Of a stretch of 64,000 bases of DNA, positions 63,559-64,000 are shown piece after piece. Made by a program: the position numbers and the translations under genes. The stretch spans positions 711,501 to 775,500 of the forward strand of contig NC_013939.1 in the NCBI RefSeq assembly GCF_000010985.1, given 5' to 3'. The notes under the pieces are model-generated. The model was not told where the DNA came from. It saw only the letters and a program-made list of their open reading frames with translations, and searched no databases. The first letter of the stretch is position 1, and the number at the start of each line of letters is the position of its first letter. The DNA comes from Deferribacter desulfuricans SSM1 (lineage in GTDB: Bacteria; Chrysiogenota; Deferribacteres; Deferribacterales; Deferribacteraceae).

Positions 63559-64000
63559 AAGTTGATATTTTGATGGTTGGTGTTGGTGGACAGGGTATTG
63601 TTCTTGCAAGTGATATTGTATGTGATGTTGCACTTCTTGAAGGGTATGACGTAAAAAAGAGTGAGATACATGGGATGGCTCAAAGAGGGGGTAGTGTAGT
63701 ATCTCATGTGAGAATAGCTGATAAAGTTTATTCCCCTGTTATCCCTTTTGGTCAGGCTGATATTATCGTATCTTTTGAATATATGGAGTTTTTAAGGTAT
63801 TTAGAATATAAAAATGAAGATACAAAATTATTATTAAATACTAATAAAATCTATCCACCTTCAGTGGCTATGGCAGAGGCTGATTATCCTGAAGATACAG
63901 TTGAAAATTACAAAACAAAATTTGCCATTTTAGTGGAAAAAGATGGTTTAAAACTTGCTGAAAAAGCAGGAAATGTGAAAGCAGTGAGCACAGTTATGCT
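63555..64000 (+). CDS. iorB: Indolepyruvate:ferredoxin oxidoreductase, beta subunit (cut by window end)
   Basis: The frame opens MKVDILMVGVGGQGIVLASD, the typical start of the pyruvate-ferredoxin-oxidoreductase gamma-like domain, and continues with SEIHGMAQRGGSVVSHVRI. ATG 63555 overlaps the iorA stop (ATGA), with AGAGGTG upstream. About 148 codons are seen before the sequence ends; the usual length is about 190-200. Confidence 0.92.
   Translation, partial: MKVDILMVGVGGQGIVLASDIVCDVALLEGYDVKKSEIHGMAQRGGSVVSHVRIADKVYSPVIPFGQADIIVSFEYMEFLRYLEYKNEDTKLLLNTNKIYPPSVAMAEADYPEDTVENYKTKFAILVEKDGLKLAEKAGNVKAVSTVM

Noticed and set aside
1-64000. tRNA, rRNA or integrase genes
   Set aside because: No tRNA-like cloverleaf, rRNA segment, integrase or transposase was recognised in the gaps or frames, though I could not run a covariance search.

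Overview
The window is AT-rich (roughly 30% GC by eye), densely packed bacterial chromosome with a Gram-negative gene set: lipoproteins, an outer-membrane beta-barrel, periplasmic multiheme cytochromes and TRAP transport. RecBCD, hybrid-cluster protein, tungsten-type aldehyde:ferredoxin oxidoreductase, indolepyruvate:ferredoxin oxidoreductase and very many c-type hemes suggest an anaerobic respirer. Deferribacteres (Deferribacter/Calditerrivibrio type) is my best guess; no rRNA or tRNA gene is present to prove it.

Layout. 1-3142: a FecR/LamG protein (possibly cut by the left edge) and a small membrane protein. 3383-12883: phosphomannomutase/phosphoglucomutase, then recC-recB-recD. 12969-15411: two convergent c-di-GMP genes, an EAL protein with a decayed GGDEF domain and a receiver-GGDEF cyclase. 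15961-38971: the centrepiece, a 23-kb same-strand respiratory cluster. 39050-45247: a CsgG-like lipoprotein, an SCP2-like protein with Fe-alcohol dehydrogenase and aldehyde:ferredoxin oxidoreductase, an M20 peptidase and a GNAT acetyltransferase. 45465-55994: a GntR-like regulator, hydantoinase/oxoprolinase A and B, a complete TRAP transporter and, convergently, gamma-glutamyltransferase, a glutamate-cysteine-ligase-family enzyme and a LysE exporter. 56118-64000: hybrid-cluster protein, an SDR-family epimerase fusion, an MBL-fold protein, a PHP protein, a membrane-anchored protein and iorA plus the start of iorB.

The central cluster encodes ten c-type cytochromes with 96 heme-binding motifs (90 CXXCH plus six CX3CH/CX4CH). 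It also has a cytochrome b, three NHL-type beta-propellers (two lipoproteins), an outer-membrane barrel, a parvulin isomerase, a thioredoxin-like/TPR protein without CXXC, and its own histidine kinase with an NtrC-type sigma-54 activator. Three -24/-12 promoter candidates lie in the cluster. Two of them share upstream oligonucleotides, including an ATGTNTCA repeat that forms an array of about eight copies before the promoter at 31249. I read the cluster as a self-regulated electron conduit from menaquinol to the outside. Four homologous tetraheme modules (genes at 31300, 31977, 32699 and the N-terminus of 37442) sit with barrel, isomerase and NHL genes, a context like that of extracellular cytochrome filaments (OmcE type).

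Two further themes are a dispersed inverted-repeat element in four intergenic copies, and several genes whose only good promoter predicts a leaderless mRNA.
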